From: Paenibacillus polymyxa M1
Lineage (GTDB): Bacteria; Bacillota; Bacilli; Paenibacillales; Paenibacillaceae
Length of the DNA stretch: 64,000 nucleotides
Assembly (NCBI RefSeq): GCF_000237325.1
Contig: NC_017542.1
Span: 757,501 to 821,500 of the forward strand
Direction of reading: 5' to 3'
Shown here: positions 25,682 to 34,080 of the stretch, piece by piece
Layout: the number at the start of each line of letters is the position of its first letter
Numbering within the stretch: position 1 is the first letter of the stretch
Notes under the pieces: model-generated
What the model was told of the DNA's origin: nothing
What the model saw: only the letters and a program-made list of their open reading frames with translations
Database searches by the model: none
Made by a program: the position numbers and the translations under genes

Positions 25682-27382
25682 GTGTGGAAGGTCATCGGAA
25701 CTCATGTGCCCAAATGGAATGTGTGGGTGGAAGCCCTCTTTTTATTTATCATCCCTTTGATTATTTTTCTTACAGTACGACAACTTAAAGCGCTGGATGG
25801 CCGGGAAAGCAGACGCAAGGAGCGATTGAAGCTGCTAGAAGAGGAAGATCGTTCGGAGCAGGCTGATCATAATCCGTCTGTCAGTGAGGCAGAGAAGGCA
25901 AAGGGGACCTTTACCGAAGATTATGAAGCCAATGTAGCCAAAATCAGACAAGCAGTCACGGATATGGCAGACGTAAACGAACGATCGATTTTTTTGGAGA
26001 ATCTGAACGCTGAAGGCACACTTTTTTTTGTAGATGGATTAACGGACAAGGTTGGCATGGATCAGAACATTTTAAAGCCGCTAATGGATTGGGGCAGCTC
26101 CGGGCAAGAAAGGGAAGAGCTTCCGCGAGGAAAAGAGCTTCGGGATATGATTGTTCACCAGGTCATGCTGGTATCGGAGACAGAGTATACGTTAGAGGTA
26201 CAGTTTTCCTTGCAAAAGGTGCTGTTCGGTTCAGTCATACTCATGATTCAGGGCATACCCGGTGCTTTTGTACTGGGTACGCCCAAAGGGAGTACACGAG
26301 GGGTGGAAGACCCGATATCGGAATCGGTGCTGCGCGGACCACGAGTCGGCTTTACAGAGACACTCAGCGACAATACAGCGATGCTGCGCAGACATGGAGA
26401 AAGTACGGAACTGGCTATGTCTTCCTTCAAAGTCGGCAAAAGAGTGGAAAAACAGCTGATGGTAGTGTATTTCAGAGATATTGCCGACCCGGAGCTTGTA
26501 GATGAGGTGAAGCGGCGGGTCCAAACGATAGATATGGATGAGGTACTGGAGTCAGGCTATGTAGAGCAACTTATTGAGGATAATTTTCTCAGCCCATTTC
26601 TGCAAATTCAAAATACAGAGAGACCAGATCGAGTCATGGCTGCATTGCTAGAGGGACGTGTAGCGATTCTGCTGGACGGTACACCTTTTGCGCTTATTAT
26701 GCCTGTAACGTACGGGATGATGCTCCAATCTCCCGAAGATTATTATGAGCGATGGCTACCGGGGTCACTTATTCGATTTCTTCGCTTTATGGCAACTTTC
26801 ATATCGCTGTTCGCCCCGGCGCTCTATATCTCCTTTATCTCGTTTCATCCCGGACTGATTCCGACCAAGCTGGTCATTTCCATTATCAGTGCGAGACAGG
26901 GGGTTCCATTTTCGACGTTGATCGAGGCCCTAATTATGGAAATTTCCATTGAAATTTTACGTGAGGCAGGGCTTCGGCTCCCTAAACCCATCGGTCCAGC
27001 CATGGGCATCGTCGGCGGTTTGATTATTGGACAGGCCGCTGTTAATGCCGGGATTGTAAGCCCGATTCTGGTCATTGTGGTGGCGGTTACGGCCATTTCC
27101 TCTTTTGCTTCACCTGTATACAGTGCCGGAATTTCCATGCGAGTTCTTCGTTTCGGTGCCATGTTCACGGCGTCCATCTTTGGCTTGTACGGCGTGATCA
27201 TGTTTTTCTTGATGCTGAGTATTCATATGGTGAAATTACACAGCTTCGGCGTACCTTTCCTTAGTCTAACGACCCCACGTTCGTTCAAGGACTGGAAAGA
27301 TTACTTCATACGAGCACCGTTGCAATTTATGAAAAACAGGCCCATTTTATTGAAGCATAAAGACCCCAAGCGACAAGGATGA
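25682..27382 (+). CDS. gerA: spore germinant receptor A subunit, copy 2
   Basis: A 566-residue GerA-family subunit, clearly paralogous to the copy at 14331-16019. It shares GFTETLSDNTAMLRRHG, ERPDRVMAALLEGRVAILLDGTPFA and the membrane core ALYISFISFHPGLIPTKL. GTG 25682 is chosen as start: AAGGAGG lies seven bases upstream and the product then begins MWKVIG, matching MWSKII of copy 1. The in-frame ATG at 25676 is too close to the ribosome site. First gene of a rightward gerA-gerB-gerC operon. I found no convincing sporulation-sigma promoter in front of it. Confidence 0.93.
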   Translation: MWKVIGTHVPKWNVWVEALFLFIIPLIIFLTVRQLKALDGRESRRKERLKLLEEEDRSEQADHNPSVSEAEKAKGTFTEDYEANVAKIRQAVTDMADVNERSIFLENLNAEGTLFFVDGLTDKVGMDQNILKPLMDWGSSGQEREELPRGKELRDMIVHQVMLVSETEYTLEVQFSLQKVLFGSVILMIQGIPGAFVLGTPKGSTRGVEDPISESVLRGPRVGFTETLSDNTAMLRRHGESTELAMSSFKVGKRVEKQLMVVYFRDIADPELVDEVKRRVQTIDMDEVLESGYVEQLIEDNFLSPFLQIQNTERPDRVMAALLEGRVAILLDGTPFALIMPVTYGMMLQSPEDYYERWLPGSLIRFLRFMATFISLFAPALYISFISFHPGLIPTKLVISIISARQGVPFSTLIEALIMEISIEILREAGLRLPKPIGPAMGIVGGLIIGQAAVNAGIVSPILVIVVAVTAISSFASPVYSAGISMRVLRFGAMFTASIFGLYGVIMFFLMLSIHMVKLHSFGVPFLSLTTPRSFKDWKDYFIRAPLQFMKNRPILLKHKDPKRQG

Positions 27383-27407
27383 GTTCAACAACACAGGAGG
27401 GAGCAAG

Positions 27408-28502
27408 ATGGCCCGTGGGAAAAAAACGGATAAAATTACAACGTTACAGACGACGGCAATTGTGGTTTGCTTTATGCTGGCTGCCGGGTTGCTTACCCTT
27501 CCCAGAGTAGCCGTTGAAGCTGCAAAAACACCGGATGCGTGGATATCTGTCATTCTAGCAGGGGCGGCCACTTTCCTGTTCGGATGGGTTATAGTCAAAC
27601 TAAGCTCGCGATTTCCAGAAAGCACCTTTTACCAGTATGTTCAGCGGATAACAGGCAAATTCATTGGCAAAGGGATTGGCATGCTGATTGTTATTTATTT
27701 TGTTTGTATAGCCGCATTTGAAATCCGATCTGTGGAGGAAGTAACGTCGTTCTTTCTGCTTGAAGGCACTCCGGCGTGGGCGATTTCAGCACCTTTTATG
27801 TGGCTCTCTCTGTACCTATGCATGGGGGGAGTGGGTTCATTAGGAAAGATATGTCAACTGATATTTCCGGTTTCGGCGGCTATCTTTTTGCTGATCTGCT
27901 TGCTGAGTTTAAATATTTTTGAATTGAATAACTTGCGTCCTGTCTTGTCGGAGGGGGTAATGCCAGTGCTTAGAACGCTCAAGACTACAATCCTGACATT
28001 AACGGGGACAGAGTCCTTGCTGATTATTCTTTGTCGGATGGAAAAACCTGAGAAGGCAACGAAGGCAATCGGACTGGCGATCGGGATCGCGGTCGCCTTT
28101 TATACAGCTACGCTGATCCTCTGCATTGGCGCTTTTTCGTTGGAAGGAGTCTTGAGCAGAACCTGGCCATTTCTAGATTTGGCCCGCAGCTTTGAAGTGG
28201 AGTATCTGTTATTGGAACGATTCGAATCCTTATTGTTGACCATTTGGATCATGCAGATTTTTGCCACATTCAGTATTGCTTTTTATTGTGCTTCGCTCGG
28301 AGTATCTCAAATTTTGAATAGCTCTTATTCCAAGATGTTGTTCATTTTGCTTCCGTTTATCTACCTCTTATCCCAAATTCCGAAAAACTTGAATGAGCTA
28401 TTTTCTTTTGGAACGGTTATCGGAAATGTAGCGTTCGCTTTATTCGCGCTACTTCCACTGCCACTGTTGCTTATTTCGTACTGGAGGGGGGCACGCTCAT
28501 GA
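27408..28502 (+). CDS. gerB: spore germinant receptor B subunit, copy 2
   Basis: A 364-residue, ten-helix GerAB-type permease-like subunit. Shared family segments include KITTLQTTAIVVCFMLAAGLLTLPR and FFLLEGTPAWAI, both close to copy 1. AGGAGGG lies before the ATG. It follows gerA by 25 bases, as in copy 1, and overlaps gerC by four bases (ATGA). Confidence 0.92.
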   Translation: MARGKKTDKITTLQTTAIVVCFMLAAGLLTLPRVAVEAAKTPDAWISVILAGAATFLFGWVIVKLSSRFPESTFYQYVQRITGKFIGKGIGMLIVIYFVCIAAFEIRSVEEVTSFFLLEGTPAWAISAPFMWLSLYLCMGGVGSLGKICQLIFPVSAAIFLLICLLSLNIFELNNLRPVLSEGVMPVLRTLKTTILTLTGTESLLIILCRMEKPEKATKAIGLAIGIAVAFYTATLILCIGAFSLEGVLSRTWPFLDLARSFEVEYLLLERFESLLLTIWIMQIFATFSIAFYCASLGVSQILNSSYSKMLFILLPFIYLLSQIPKNLNELFSFGTVIGNVAFALFALLPLPLLLISYWRGARS

Positions 28503-29704
28503 ATCGTGTTCGTGTCCAGTCAGGATTACTCGGATTGATGGCTCTTCTGATGTGCTGTACACTTTCAGGTTGCTGGAGCAGTTCACCAGTGGAGGATCTA
28601 AATCTGGAGACAGGTATTGCTTTGGATATAGCGGAAGAATCCTCGCAAGAAAAACAAATTAATCAGGAAGGGGGAAATTATCCAAAAAAGGATTTAATTA
28701 CAGGAACCTTTCAATTTGTCATTCCAGAGGAAAGCGGCGGCTCCAACAGCTCCTCTCCACAAGCCAAAAAATTTTTTAATATTACGGAAACAGGAGATTC
28801 TGTTTTTGAAATGATAAGAGAAATTTCTTTGCGGACCAATCGTCCTCCTATTGGGCAACATTTGAAAACCGTTATTATCAGCTCCAGTCTGCTTCGCAAG
28901 ATTCCGTTGTATGAGCTGCTGGACTTTTTCTTGGGGGATAATGACATTCGGCCCAGCGTACAGCTACTGATTAGTACAGAAAAGGCGGGTCATGCGCTTC
29001 AAGAGAAAATTCCTGGTCAGATTCCTGCCTATATTTTAAAGGATATTTTCCAAAACCGGAAACGGAACGCACGGTTGATAAAACCCATGGCTTTGGTTAA
29101 AGTGATTGGACCCATGAAGGGCGAAAGAAGCTTTATATTGCCCAATGTCATTACAGCAGAGAATGAAATCAAGCTTGCAGGTGCGGGAATCATTAAGGGA
29201 AAGACGCAAACATACGGTGGTTATCTGAATGAGTCAGAGGTGGAGGGTCTTATGTGGATCAAAGGCGATCTGAAGGGAGGCGTGCTGAAAAGCAGCGATC
29301 CGAAGACCGGTAAAAACATAGCATATGAGATCAAAGCGGTGAAAAGCAAGATCAAGGCCATCGTTCAGGGGGATGACATTTTCTTTCAGGTCAAAATGAC
29401 CTCCGAAGGACGTGTTTCAGAGGTGCATAAAAAGAATGAAAATTTGCGCAACAACAATGTGCTTGGACAAGAAGAGAGTCTTTTTCAGGAGAAAGTGAAT
29501 TCATTGGCTGAACAAACCGTAGCTAAAATGCAAAAACTGAAGGTTGATGTGGGAGGTTTCGGAGAAGCCTTGAGGATTCAACATCCTAAAGTTTGGCGTA
29601 AGGTCAAAAAGGATTGGGATACCACCTTCAGCACCATTCCCGTAAGGTTTAGCACAGATATTCATATTGAAGATTACGGCTCTTCGATTACGACGGCAGA
29701 CTGA
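28499..29704 (+). CDS. gerC: spore germinant receptor C subunit (lipoprotein), copy 2
   Basis: A 401-residue GerAC-type lipoprotein. The lipobox Cys25 lies in LLMCCTLSGCWSS, and the family pattern GCWSSSPVEDLNLETGIALDI follows. The C-terminal domain ends LKVDVGGFGEALRIQHPKVWRKVKKDW, strikingly like copy 1. Its start overlaps the gerB stop by four bases, implying translational coupling. It anchors in the outer leaflet of the spore inner membrane in characterised systems. Confidence 0.92.
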   Translation: MNRVRVQSGLLGLMALLMCCTLSGCWSSSPVEDLNLETGIALDIAEESSQEKQINQEGGNYPKKDLITGTFQFVIPEESGGSNSSSPQAKKFFNITETGDSVFEMIREISLRTNRPPIGQHLKTVIISSSLLRKIPLYELLDFFLGDNDIRPSVQLLISTEKAGHALQEKIPGQIPAYILKDIFQNRKRNARLIKPMALVKVIGPMKGERSFILPNVITAENEIKLAGAGIIKGKTQTYGGYLNESEVEGLMWIKGDLKGGVLKSSDPKTGKNIAYEIKAVKSKIKAIVQGDDIFFQVKMTSEGRVSEVHKKNENLRNNNVLGQEESLFQEKVNSLAEQTVAKMQKLKVDVGGFGEALRIQHPKVWRKVKKDWDTTFSTIPVRFSTDIHIEDYGSSITTAD

Positions 29705-29730
29705 GGAATTTCGTTTGCACCTGTTATGGA

Positions 29731-29774
29731 CAAACCTTCAATACCACGAATCCAAGTGGAATTGAAGGTTTTTT
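29731..29774. terminator. terminator between gerC copy 2 and padR
   Basis: AAACCTTCAAT(A)CCAC and GTGG(A)ATTGAAGGTTT form a long stem followed by TTTT. It lies between convergent genes; the T tract favours the rightward direction. Confidence 0.82.
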
Positions 29775-29778
29775 AAGT

Positions 29779-30327
29779 CTATTTAAATAGAGATAGTGTT
29801 TCTTTCAGCCATGTAATATAGCTTTCTTCCCGATTAATAGCACGGCTCAGCACTAAATAATGGCCGAATTGACTAGATCCGGGCACTTGAAGGTTCTCGT
29901 CCAACCGTTGAAGGGATTTTTTACTTTCGTACAGGTATTCCAGCTTTTCTTCTCGTTTGGCAATCTGGTCCTCGAACAAGCGCTTGCTTTCTTCTTTGGG
30001 GATGGCTGCTGAGAAATACAGCATAAGCATAAACTCATCCTTTTCTGTTTCCGGTAACTCTTTGGGGCTTAGCAGCCATTCAGTTAGCTCCTGGGTCCCT
30101 TTGGGGGTTATACAGTACAGCTTCTTTTCCAGCTTGGCTCCCGTAATGGACGTGCGATATTCAATGAGTCCCTCTTCGGTCAGCCTTTTAAGCTCGGGGT
30201 AAATCTGACTGTGCTTGGCGCTCCAAAATTGTCCGATTTCCTGCTTGAATTGGCTCGTAATATCATAGCCGCTCATTTCCTCTTTGTGAACCAGACCCAA
30301 AATGGCATATTTTAATGTGCGTTTCAA
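29779..30327 (-). CDS. padR: PadR-type repressor of phenolic acid decarboxylase
   Basis: PadR-family regulator of 182 residues. The N-terminal winged helix reads LKYAILGLVHKEEMSGYDITSQFKQEIGQFW...SQIYPELKRL, and the C-terminal helical dimerisation domain (Vir) follows. The start is TTG 30327 with GAGGAGA upstream; earlier in-frame codons lack a ribosome site. It is divergent from padC, the known target of PadR in Bacillus. Two ATGT-N8-ACAT operators lie between them. PadR releases DNA when phenolic acids such as p-coumarate bind. Confidence 0.9.
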   Translation of the reverse strand: MKRTLKYAILGLVHKEEMSGYDITSQFKQEIGQFWSAKHSQIYPELKRLTEEGLIEYRTSITGAKLEKKLYCITPKGTQELTEWLLSPKELPETEKDEFMLMLYFSAAIPKEESKRLFEDQIAKREEKLEYLYESKKSLQRLDENLQVPGSSQFGHYLVLSRAINREESYITWLKETLSLFK

Positions 30328-30384
30328 CGTTGTTCTCCTCGCAATGGGTATTTGACAATAGTATATCACAGCGCTACAATTTAT

Positions 30385-30436
30385 ATGTATCATAAAACAT
30401 GTTTATATTTACATGTTTGAATGATTGTTTATTATT
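30385..30436. promoter_or_regulatory. two overlapping PadR operators and the padC promoter
   Basis: ATGT-ATCATAAA-ACAT (30385-30400) and ATGT-TTATATTT-ACAT (30399-30414) both match the known PadR site ATGT-N8-ACAT, the second inside a longer palindrome. The padC promoter TTTACA (30408-30413), 16-nt spacer, TATTAT (30430-30435) has its -35 inside the second operator, so binding would block it. Confidence 0.8.
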
Positions 30437-30487
30437 TTGGTGTCTTGTTCAATTCATAAACTCATAATAAGGAAAGAAGGATGCAAG

Positions 30488-30979
30488 ATGGACAAGTTTA
30501 TCGGCAGTCACATGATTTACACCTATGAGAATGGCTGGGAGTACGAAATATATATTAAAAATGAGGATACGATTGATTATCGCATTCATAGTGGGATGGT
30601 AGGCGGACGCTGGGTACGTGATCAGAAGGTCAATCTGGTGAAGCTGGTAGAGAATGTGTATAAAGTATCGTGGACCGAACCGACAGGCACAGACGTTTCC
30701 CTGAACTTTATGCCTGAGGAAAAACGGATGCATGGCATTATTTTCTTCCCAAAATGGGTTCATGAGCATCCGGAAATCACAGTACGCTACCAAAACGATT
30801 TTATTCCGCTGATGGAAGAATCGCGTGAAAAGTATGAAACGTATCCGAAGTATGTGGTTCCTGAATTTGCGGATATTACCTTCATCGAAAATGCAGGTGT
30901 AAACAACGAACAATTAATCTCCCAAGCGCCTTACGCTGGAATGACAGACGACATACGCGCAGGGAAGCTGCAAGTGTAA
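30488..30979 (+). CDS. padC: phenolic acid decarboxylase
   Basis: Cytoplasmic cofactor-free decarboxylase of 163 residues, the normal family size. It converts p-coumaric, caffeic and ferulic acids to vinyl phenols. Conserved family sequence runs throughout: [64 protein letters not shown] 30488 has AAGAAGGA upstream. Divergent padR supports induction by phenolic acids, consistent with a plant-associated lifestyle. Confidence 0.96.
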   Translation: MDKFIGSHMIYTYENGWEYEIYIKNEDTIDYRIHSGMVGGRWVRDQKVNLVKLVENVYKVSWTEPTGTDVSLNFMPEEKRMHGIIFFPKWVHEHPEITVRYQNDFIPLMEESREKYETYPKYVVPEFADITFIENAGVNNEQLISQAPYAGMTDDIRAGKLQV

Positions 30980-31005
30980 TCGAAGTTTGTTAATGGAAGT
31001 TGTAC

Positions 31006-31041
31006 AGCCTGAGCCTGTGGTAAGCAGTCTCAGGCTTTTTT
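31006..31041 (+). terminator. padC terminator
   Basis: AGCCTGAG and CTCAGGCT with a 15-nt loop, followed by TTTTT. Nothing gene-like is seen in the next 160 bases. Confidence 0.82.
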
Positions 31042-31202
31042 ACGTGAACTGGAGAGTGGATTGCTTAATGGAGTGGTGGAGGATGGTCGCAGCTTATATT
31101 CCGCCAGGCCCTGAGCGCCGTTACACGACATAGTAAGCAAGCCGCAGCAATGATGTTGATACTGTTCTGGATCAGGAAATTGACGATGGTCTTTATATTA
31201 CA

Positions 31203-31240
31203 AAAAAACAACCCCAGGTCATCCCAGGGTCGTCTTTATG
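31203..31240 (-). terminator. terminator of the HxlR gene
   Basis: Read leftward, ACGACCCTGGG and CCTGGGGTTGT pair through Watson-Crick and G-T pairs around a 4-nt loop, followed by seven T. Confidence 0.75.
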
Positions 31241-31283
31241 AAAAATATATATCTGCATTTTACAAAATGCTTGTTTAGCTGAA

Positions 31284-31679
31284 TCACACGGGTGTTACAT
31301 CCTGAATCACTTCTTCTTTTTCTTCTTTCCAGATCACGTTCTCGCGATAGTTAGATCCCCAATCGTACATCGCTCGCAGTACCGGAATCAAGCTTTCACC
31401 ATGCTCGGTCAGTGAATATTCCACATGTGGAGGGACGACAGGATAGACTGTACGCAGAATGAGTTTATCTTCTTCCAGCTCGCGTAATTGATTGGTCAGC
31501 ATTTTTTGCGTGATGTGGGGGATCAGCTTCTTCAATTCACCGAACCGCTTGGTGCCTTCCATACCAAGATGCCACAAAATAATCAGCTTCCATTTGCCAC
31601 CGATGACCGCGAGAGTCAATTCTTTATCACAATTAATCAGTTTCAAATCAATCCGGTCTTTTACAGTTGTGATGTTCAT
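31284..31679 (-). CDS. HxlR-family transcriptional regulator
   Basis: Winged-helix regulator of about 131 residues. The HxlR signature is clear: [41 protein letters not shown], and [19 protein letters not shown]. Some family members sense quinones or aldehydes; the residue following [11 protein letters not shown] includes a Cys near the N-terminus, as in redox-sensing HxlR proteins. ATG 31679 lies only three bases after AGGAGG, an unusually short spacing, so the start is uncertain. It follows the GH30 gene in the same direction by about 160 bases and may share its transcript. Its target is unknown. Confidence 0.85.
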   Translation of the reverse strand: MNITTVKDRIDLKLINCDKELTLAVIGGKWKLIILWHLGMEGTKRFGELKKLIPHITQKMLTNQLRELEEDKLILRTVYPVVPPHVEYSLTEHGESLIPVLRAMYDWGSNYRENVIWKEEKEEVIQDVTPV

Positions 31680-31842
31680 CGACCTCCTGTCCGTAGTTAT
31701 TCCAAGTATACTATGTATAACTACAGTACGCAAAAGGAGATACATCCATTTTGGAAACTATGCATACGATGGGATACGAATCGACTGAAATCACAATCTG
31801 ATGATGTGCGCCAGACTGGAAGCTTCCAGAAATCTACAACGG

Positions 31843-33186
31843 TTAAGCAGGAATAACGATGGTGTTAAAGGACTCCGGCTCCAGCTCCAAACGGTGTGTT
31901 GTTTCTCCGACAGACAGATTCAGCACGCGAGATTCCTTAAACGGGTTGGCGATGACCAGAACCTTTTGTCCGTCTGTATTTTGAAAAGCAACCGCATTTC
32001 CAGCCCATGAACCCCGAATTCCAATGCGTCTGGCCCCTGGTAATACAAAATGAGAAAAGTGCTTCATAACGTAATATTCCGGGTTCAGAATAGGTTTTCG
32101 ATTCGCTGGATCCACGGTGATCATCGAATTTTGCTCCCAGCCCCATGTGCTCTTGCCTTTCGGCTCCAAAACCATATTCCAGTAAATATAAGCATTCACA
32201 CCATTGGTGAAATAGTGCTGATACAGGTTATATACGTATTTGGCGTAGTCCCATGAGTTTTCTCCGTTTCCGCATTCATTTTCGGTTTGCATGTAACGAA
32301 GCTCAGGATAGCTGGCTACAGTGCGCTGAATGGCATTTTTGCCTGCCCATTGATAGCCTACCCCTTTAATATATTTATAGGCCTCGGGGTCACTCAACAC
32401 GGTGTGGGCATACTCATCAAATCCGGTCGACGTCTTTTTCATTAATTCCTCCCACGGATCAGGGGCGTTAATGGTACCCAGCCAAATCTCTGTATCCAGC
32501 CCATGTTCCTCAAAAGCGGGCCCCAAATAGTTGCGAATAAATTCACGCAGCTGTTCTCCGGTCCATACACAGGAAGGGAACTTCTGATCGGCAATGACTT
32601 CATTTTGAACATGAACCTGGTGAATCGTAATGCCTGCCTTGCGGTATGCCTGAACAAATTTGACAAAGTACAATGCATACGCTTTCAAAATATCCTTTTC
32701 CCAGCGCAGTGTGCCGTAATTGTAAGCTTTGGGTGATTTCATCCATGTCGGTGGACTCCAGGGTGAGGCGAACAGCTTCAAGTCTGGATTGAGTTGTAAC
32801 GCTTCCCGAATAAAAGGTATGAGATATTGCTGATCGCGCTCAATGGAAAAGTGCTTCATCTCCATGTCGCCATCCGTTTCATTGTGGCTGTACCATTCCA
32901 GCGCGTAATCACTCGCTCCAATAGGAAGTCGGCAGATTGTGAATTTGTGCTCGCCCTCCGGGTGAAAGAGAGCATGAAGCACCTGCTCTCGTTCTTCGCT
33001 GTCCAAATGATTCAGAGCTACATAACTCAATTCATTAAAACAGCCGCCAAAGCCCTCGACGAGCTGATATGCTTCTCCCGTAAGGGTTAGGTCGGCACTC
33101 TCTTGGGTTTCGGTCAAATGATGAGCTTGGGATTTCCAAGCATTAGCTTTGGAAGTGGAAAACCACTGAATGGTTTGATTGCTCAT
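31843..33186 (-). CDS. GH30-family glycosidase (glucosylceramidase-like)
   Basis: A 447-residue glycoside hydrolase family 30 enzyme. It has the start motif GFGGCFNELS, the barrel motif ASPWSPPTWMKS, the likely acid/base Glu196 in HVQNEVIAD, and the likely nucleophile Glu302 in MQTENECG. A C-terminal beta domain includes AVAFQNTDGQKVLVIANP. There is no signal peptide, so it is probably intracellular and acts on short imported beta-glycosides, perhaps beta-glucosides, beta-fucosides or xylosides. AGGGGGAT precedes the ATG. Confidence 0.9.
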   Translation of the reverse strand: MSNQTIQWFSTSKANAWKSQAHHLTETQESADLTLTGEAYQLVEGFGGCFNELSYVALNHLDSEEREQVLHALFHPEGEHKFTICRLPIGASDYALEWYSHNETDGDMEMKHFSIERDQQYLIPFIREALQLNPDLKLFASPWSPPTWMKSPKAYNYGTLRWEKDILKAYALYFVKFVQAYRKAGITIHQVHVQNEVIADQKFPSCVWTGEQLREFIRNYLGPAFEEHGLDTEIWLGTINAPDPWEELMKKTSTGFDEYAHTVLSDPEAYKYIKGVGYQWAGKNAIQRTVASYPELRYMQTENECGNGENSWDYAKYVYNLYQHYFTNGVNAYIYWNMVLEPKGKSTWGWEQNSMITVDPANRKPILNPEYYVMKHFSHFVLPGARRIGIRGSWAGNAVAFQNTDGQKVLVIANPFKESRVLNLSVGETTHRLELEPESFNTIVIPA

Positions 33187-33399
33187 ATGTTATCCCCCTG
33201 TTCAGGCTTTTTGTATCTCTACCTATTATAGGGTAGGATTTTAGGGGAAGAGATGGTCTGAGCGAAGACAAATTTGCCCTAATCCAAGGTGAAATTTGCG
33301 GATGGGAAGTTTCTGTAGATAAAAAGTAGTGAGAACACATAAAGTACACATCTCTTTGATATGCTGTTGTCCTAGAATGACCGAAAGAGGGAAGTCGAT

Positions 33400-34080
33400 T
33401 TGAATAAAAGAGTTCTTCTCGTGGAGGATGAAATACGTATTCGTGAAGTGATTGCGGATTATTTTAAACAAAATAATTGGGAAGTCTATGAAGCAGGCAA
33501 TGGAAAAGATGCACTCCTCTGGTTCGATTCGGTGCAACCGGAACTAATTATACTCGATATTATGATGCCTGAGCTGGATGGCTGGGAAGTATGCCGTCAG
33601 GTACGCAGCCGTTCAGGGGTACCGATTATTTTGCTGACGGCCAAATCCGGTGATGATGATAAAATATTGGGCTTTGAGCTGGGGGCAGATGACTACGTGA
33701 CCAAGCCTTTCAGTCCCAAGGTGCTGATTGCCCGCGCGAACGCACTGATGAAACGGGTGGAGGGGCATGTGCAGCCGGAGTCGCATATTTTGCGTTTTGG
33801 CAGTGCTATGCTCAACACGATGGCTCATCGGCTTGAGGTGGATCAGGCGGAAGTTGAATTGACGCCCAAGGAGTATGAGTTGCTGCGGCTGCTTATACAT
33901 AATAAAGGCATCGTAGTTTCACGGGATGCGATACTGAACCGGGTGTGGGGTATCAATTTTGAAGGGGATACACGAGTTGTCGATACGCATATCAAAAAGC
34001 TGAGAAGTAAGCTGGGCCGTGAATCACGCCATATTCGCACGGTTTTTGGCACAGGCTACAGGTTCGAGGAGGAAGAATGA
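33400..34080 (+). CDS. OmpR-family response regulator
   Basis: A 226-residue two-component response regulator. The receiver domain has acidic pocket residues in LLVEDE, phospho-acceptor Asp53 in IILDIMMPELDG and the Lys in VTKPFSP. The C-terminal winged helix (ELTPKEYELLRLL...VVDTHIKKLRSKLG...FGTGYRF) is OmpR/PhoB type. The start is TTG 33400 with AGAGGGAAG upstream. It overlaps the histidine kinase by four bases (ATGA). The regulon is unknown. Confidence 0.94.
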   Translation: MNKRVLLVEDEIRIREVIADYFKQNNWEVYEAGNGKDALLWFDSVQPELIILDIMMPELDGWEVCRQVRSRSGVPIILLTAKSGDDDKILGFELGADDYVTKPFSPKVLIARANALMKRVEGHVQPESHILRFGSAMLNTMAHRLEVDQAEVELTPKEYELLRLLIHNKGIVVSRDAILNRVWGINFEGDTRVVDTHIKKLRSKLGRESRHIRTVFGTGYRFEEEE

